A DNA stretch of 64,000 bases from SYLG01 sp965226945 (GTDB lineage: Bacteria > Planctomycetota > Planctomycetia > Gemmatales > Gemmataceae), in contig OZ245717.1 of NCBI GenBank assembly GCA_965226945.1, forward strand, positions 1,736,001-1,800,000, given 5' to 3'. Made by a program: the position numbers and the translations under genes. Shown one piece after another: positions 62,917 to 64,000 of this stretch (the stretch's first letter is position 1; each line of letters starts with the position of its first letter). The notes under the pieces are model-generated. The model ran no database searches. It was not told where the DNA came from and saw only the letters and a list, made by a program, of their open reading frames with translations.

Positions 62917-63599
62917 CAGAACGCCACCTCTCGATAAGGAGAAAGCAACTGGCGCATCGTCGCCAGTTCGGGGTATTTGCCACCGTGATCGTTCATGAGC
63001 GAATAAGAATAAGACCCCAGGCTTTCCGAAGAGGCAATTTGGCCCTGTTTCCCGGCCCCCAGATAGAGACGGCCAGCCAGGAAAGCACAGGCATGTTTGA
63101 CCGGCGCGGGCACCGTGGCATAGCCCGCGACATAGACGACCTTGATATTGCCGCTGCCGCGCGGCCAGAAGGCCGTGTTGCTGCCGCCCGACAGCGTGCC
63201 CGACCAGGTCGACGGCAGCGAACTGGAGCTACCCAAATTCGTTCGTCTCAAGATGCCGCTTTGCGAATAGTTGCCGGTCTTGTCGTCGATGACGAGAAGA
63301 TAGTCGCTACCCGGACTTAACAGCGTGCTGGCGCCAAAGGCTGCCGGCCCCTGGCCATATCCGCCGTTTTGATCGAGATAGACACTCGTCACACTGATCA
63401 CGGGTCGTTGCCGCAGCGTCAGATCTTGAAGCGCGTGGCCGTCGTAATAATGCGTGTAGCTGGTTTGTTCAAAGTTCTTTTTGCAATAATCGCGGATCGA
63501 TTGATCGGCCGTGTCCAGGCACATCTGCAAGAGCGAATCGTAGTTCGAAACCGCGATCCCCAGCGGCAATTTCACTTCAGCTAGAGTGCAAAGGGCCAA
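62916..63599 (-). CDS. Head-tail connector (gp6-like) protein
   Basis: About 227 residues from a TTG at 63599 that has GGGAG nine bases upstream; a GTG at 63575 is another option, and an open frame to 63719 runs through a strong hairpin and is rejected. The pattern VSNYDSLLQMCLDTADQSIR, DYCKKNFEQTSYTHYYDGHA, RPVISVTSVYLDQNGGYGQG and ASESLG-type end (ESLGSYSYSLMN) is the helical adaptor with the D-x-Y-S family of phage head-tail connectors. It would join portal to tail. The start is uncertain. Confidence 0.7.
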   Translation of the reverse strand: MALCTLAEVKLPLGIAVSNYDSLLQMCLDTADQSIRDYCKKNFEQTSYTHYYDGHALQDLTLRQRPVISVTSVYLDQNGGYGQGPAAFGASTLLSPGSDYLLVIDDKTGNYSQSGILRRTNLGSSSSLPSTWSGTLSGGSNTAFWPRGSGNIKVVYVAGYATVPAPVKHACAFLAGRLYLGAGKQGQIASSESLGSYSYSLMNDHGGKYPELATMRQLLSPYREVAF

Positions 63600-63682
63600 G
63601 GCGAGGAACTCCCATGAAGGAAACGAGGAGGCCCGAAGGCGAGCACGAAAATGACGGGCAATCATTGAAATTCGAAAAGAGG

Positions 63683-63712
63683 TGAGGAGGGAGCATGGCT
63701 GCTCCCTCCTCA
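63683..63712 (-). terminator. Perfect 13-bp hairpin after the head protein gene
   Basis: TGAGGAGGGAGCA (63683-63695) and TGCTCCCTCCTCA (63700-63712) pair perfectly around TGGC. On the minus strand it lies 8 bases after the stop of the gene at the right edge and is followed by CCTCTTTTCG, a weak T-run. A terminator or attenuator separating a highly expressed head gene from tail genes is likely. Confidence 0.65.
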
Positions 63713-63719
63713 AGGACAA

Positions 63720-64000
63720 TCAGGGCGATGTACTCGTCGCGCCCTGGCGATTCAGCGGCGCAATGAGCGTGGCCGACATGAATCCGCCCGTGGAGGGCGA
63801 GCCGGAAACCGTATTGATCACCTGGATGTACCGTTTCTGGCGGTAGAACCGGATGATCGCGCAAGCGCCAGTCACGCCGCCGACGCCAAGGCTATCGGCG
63901 GAGGTCAGGGCTACGCTGCCCGAATCGGGCCCGCTGGTCGCGGCGGTGGCGCCAGACATGTCCGAGGCATCGGACTCGTTGACCGTCCAGGTGTAGGTGC
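63720..64000 (-). CDS. Phage head/decoration-like protein, partial at the window edge
   Basis: The frame is open to base 64000, so the start lies outside; the internal ATG at 63959 is not shown to be used. Visible text: TYTWTVNESDASDMSG at the edge, then ALTSADSLGVGGVTGACAII and FYRQKRYIQVINTVSG, ending APLNRQGATSTSP. The QKRYIQVINTVSG strand resembles small head-accessory proteins of planctomycete phage-like regions. Place before connector genes suggests a head protein. Family not confirmed. Confidence 0.5.
   Translation of the reverse strand, partial: TYTWTVNESDASDMSGATAATSGPDSGSVALTSADSLGVGGVTGACAIIRFYRQKRYIQVINTVSGSPSTGGFMSATLIAPLNRQGATSTSP

Noticed and set aside
62916..63719. Full-length 267-residue reading of the connector gene from TTG 63719
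   Set aside because: The first 40 residues cover a strong hairpin and basic low-quality sequence; a start with a ribosome site exists at 63599.
1..64000. CRISPR array, rRNA genes, complete insertion sequences
   Set aside because: No regularly spaced repeats, no rRNA-like stretches and no transposase ORF were seen on either strand.

Overview
The window looks like a chromosome segment of a planctomycete, probably close to the Gemmata/Isosphaera side of the phylum. Markers are a PSD1-type cytochrome protein (DUF1549/DUF1553) paired with a DUF1501 protein, a DUF1559 pseudopilin-like protein, a BBP2-type barrel, a WD40 protein, and a giant Ser/Thr kinase fused to FG-GAP repeats with an ECF sigma factor beside it. 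This assignment rests on family content read by eye, with no database search.

Positions 1 to about 42.8 kb are host genes. 1-6.8 kb holds a truncated WD40 gene, then a minus-strand group: barrel, Tat-exported isochorismatase-like amidohydrolase, its signal-less near twin, a urea transporter and a cupin. Together these could form an uptake and hydrolysis route for a urea-releasing nitrogen compound. 7-13 kb carries a neutral-ceramidase-like protein, the PSD1/DUF1501 pair and a DEDDh exonuclease. 13.6-21.2 kb is a tight minus-strand operon: DUF1559 protein, two paralogous lipoproteins, a CusB-like adaptor with two cysteine motifs, and an oversized CusA-like metal pump. 22.5-28.3 kb has the kinase and sigma factor. 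28.3-42.8 kb carries hemolysin III, a cupin and a metallophosphoesterase; a three-gene overlapping operon (Fe-ADH, serine hydrolase, LRR); purD; sulfite reductase; an MMPL transporter; rpsT; and an AlkD-like protein.

From about 42.9 kb to the right edge lies a long minus-strand block that reads as the morphogenesis region of a siphovirus-like prophage entered from its head side. From right to left it runs: head-tail connector genes, tail terminator-like gene, two tail-tube paralogs, a tail assembly chaperone pair, tape measure protein, a run of unknown and partly cysteine-rich distal tail proteins, LamG-like tail proteins, and a small module with a papain-like cysteine peptidase and small membrane proteins. 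Stop/start overlaps (TAATG, TGATG, ATGA) are frequent. One plus-strand lipoprotein gene sits inside the block like a moron. No integrase, terminase, portal or att site is visible; the packaging genes would lie beyond 64 kb.

The strongest observations are an in-phase A-AAA-AAG slippery site at 60764-60773 that would fuse the two tail chaperone ORFs by -1 frameshifting, a duplicated LamG cassette with a decaying lead gene, the compartment-split amidohydrolase pair next to a urea transporter, and a roughly 250-300 residue insertion with a histidine cluster in the CusA-like pump.
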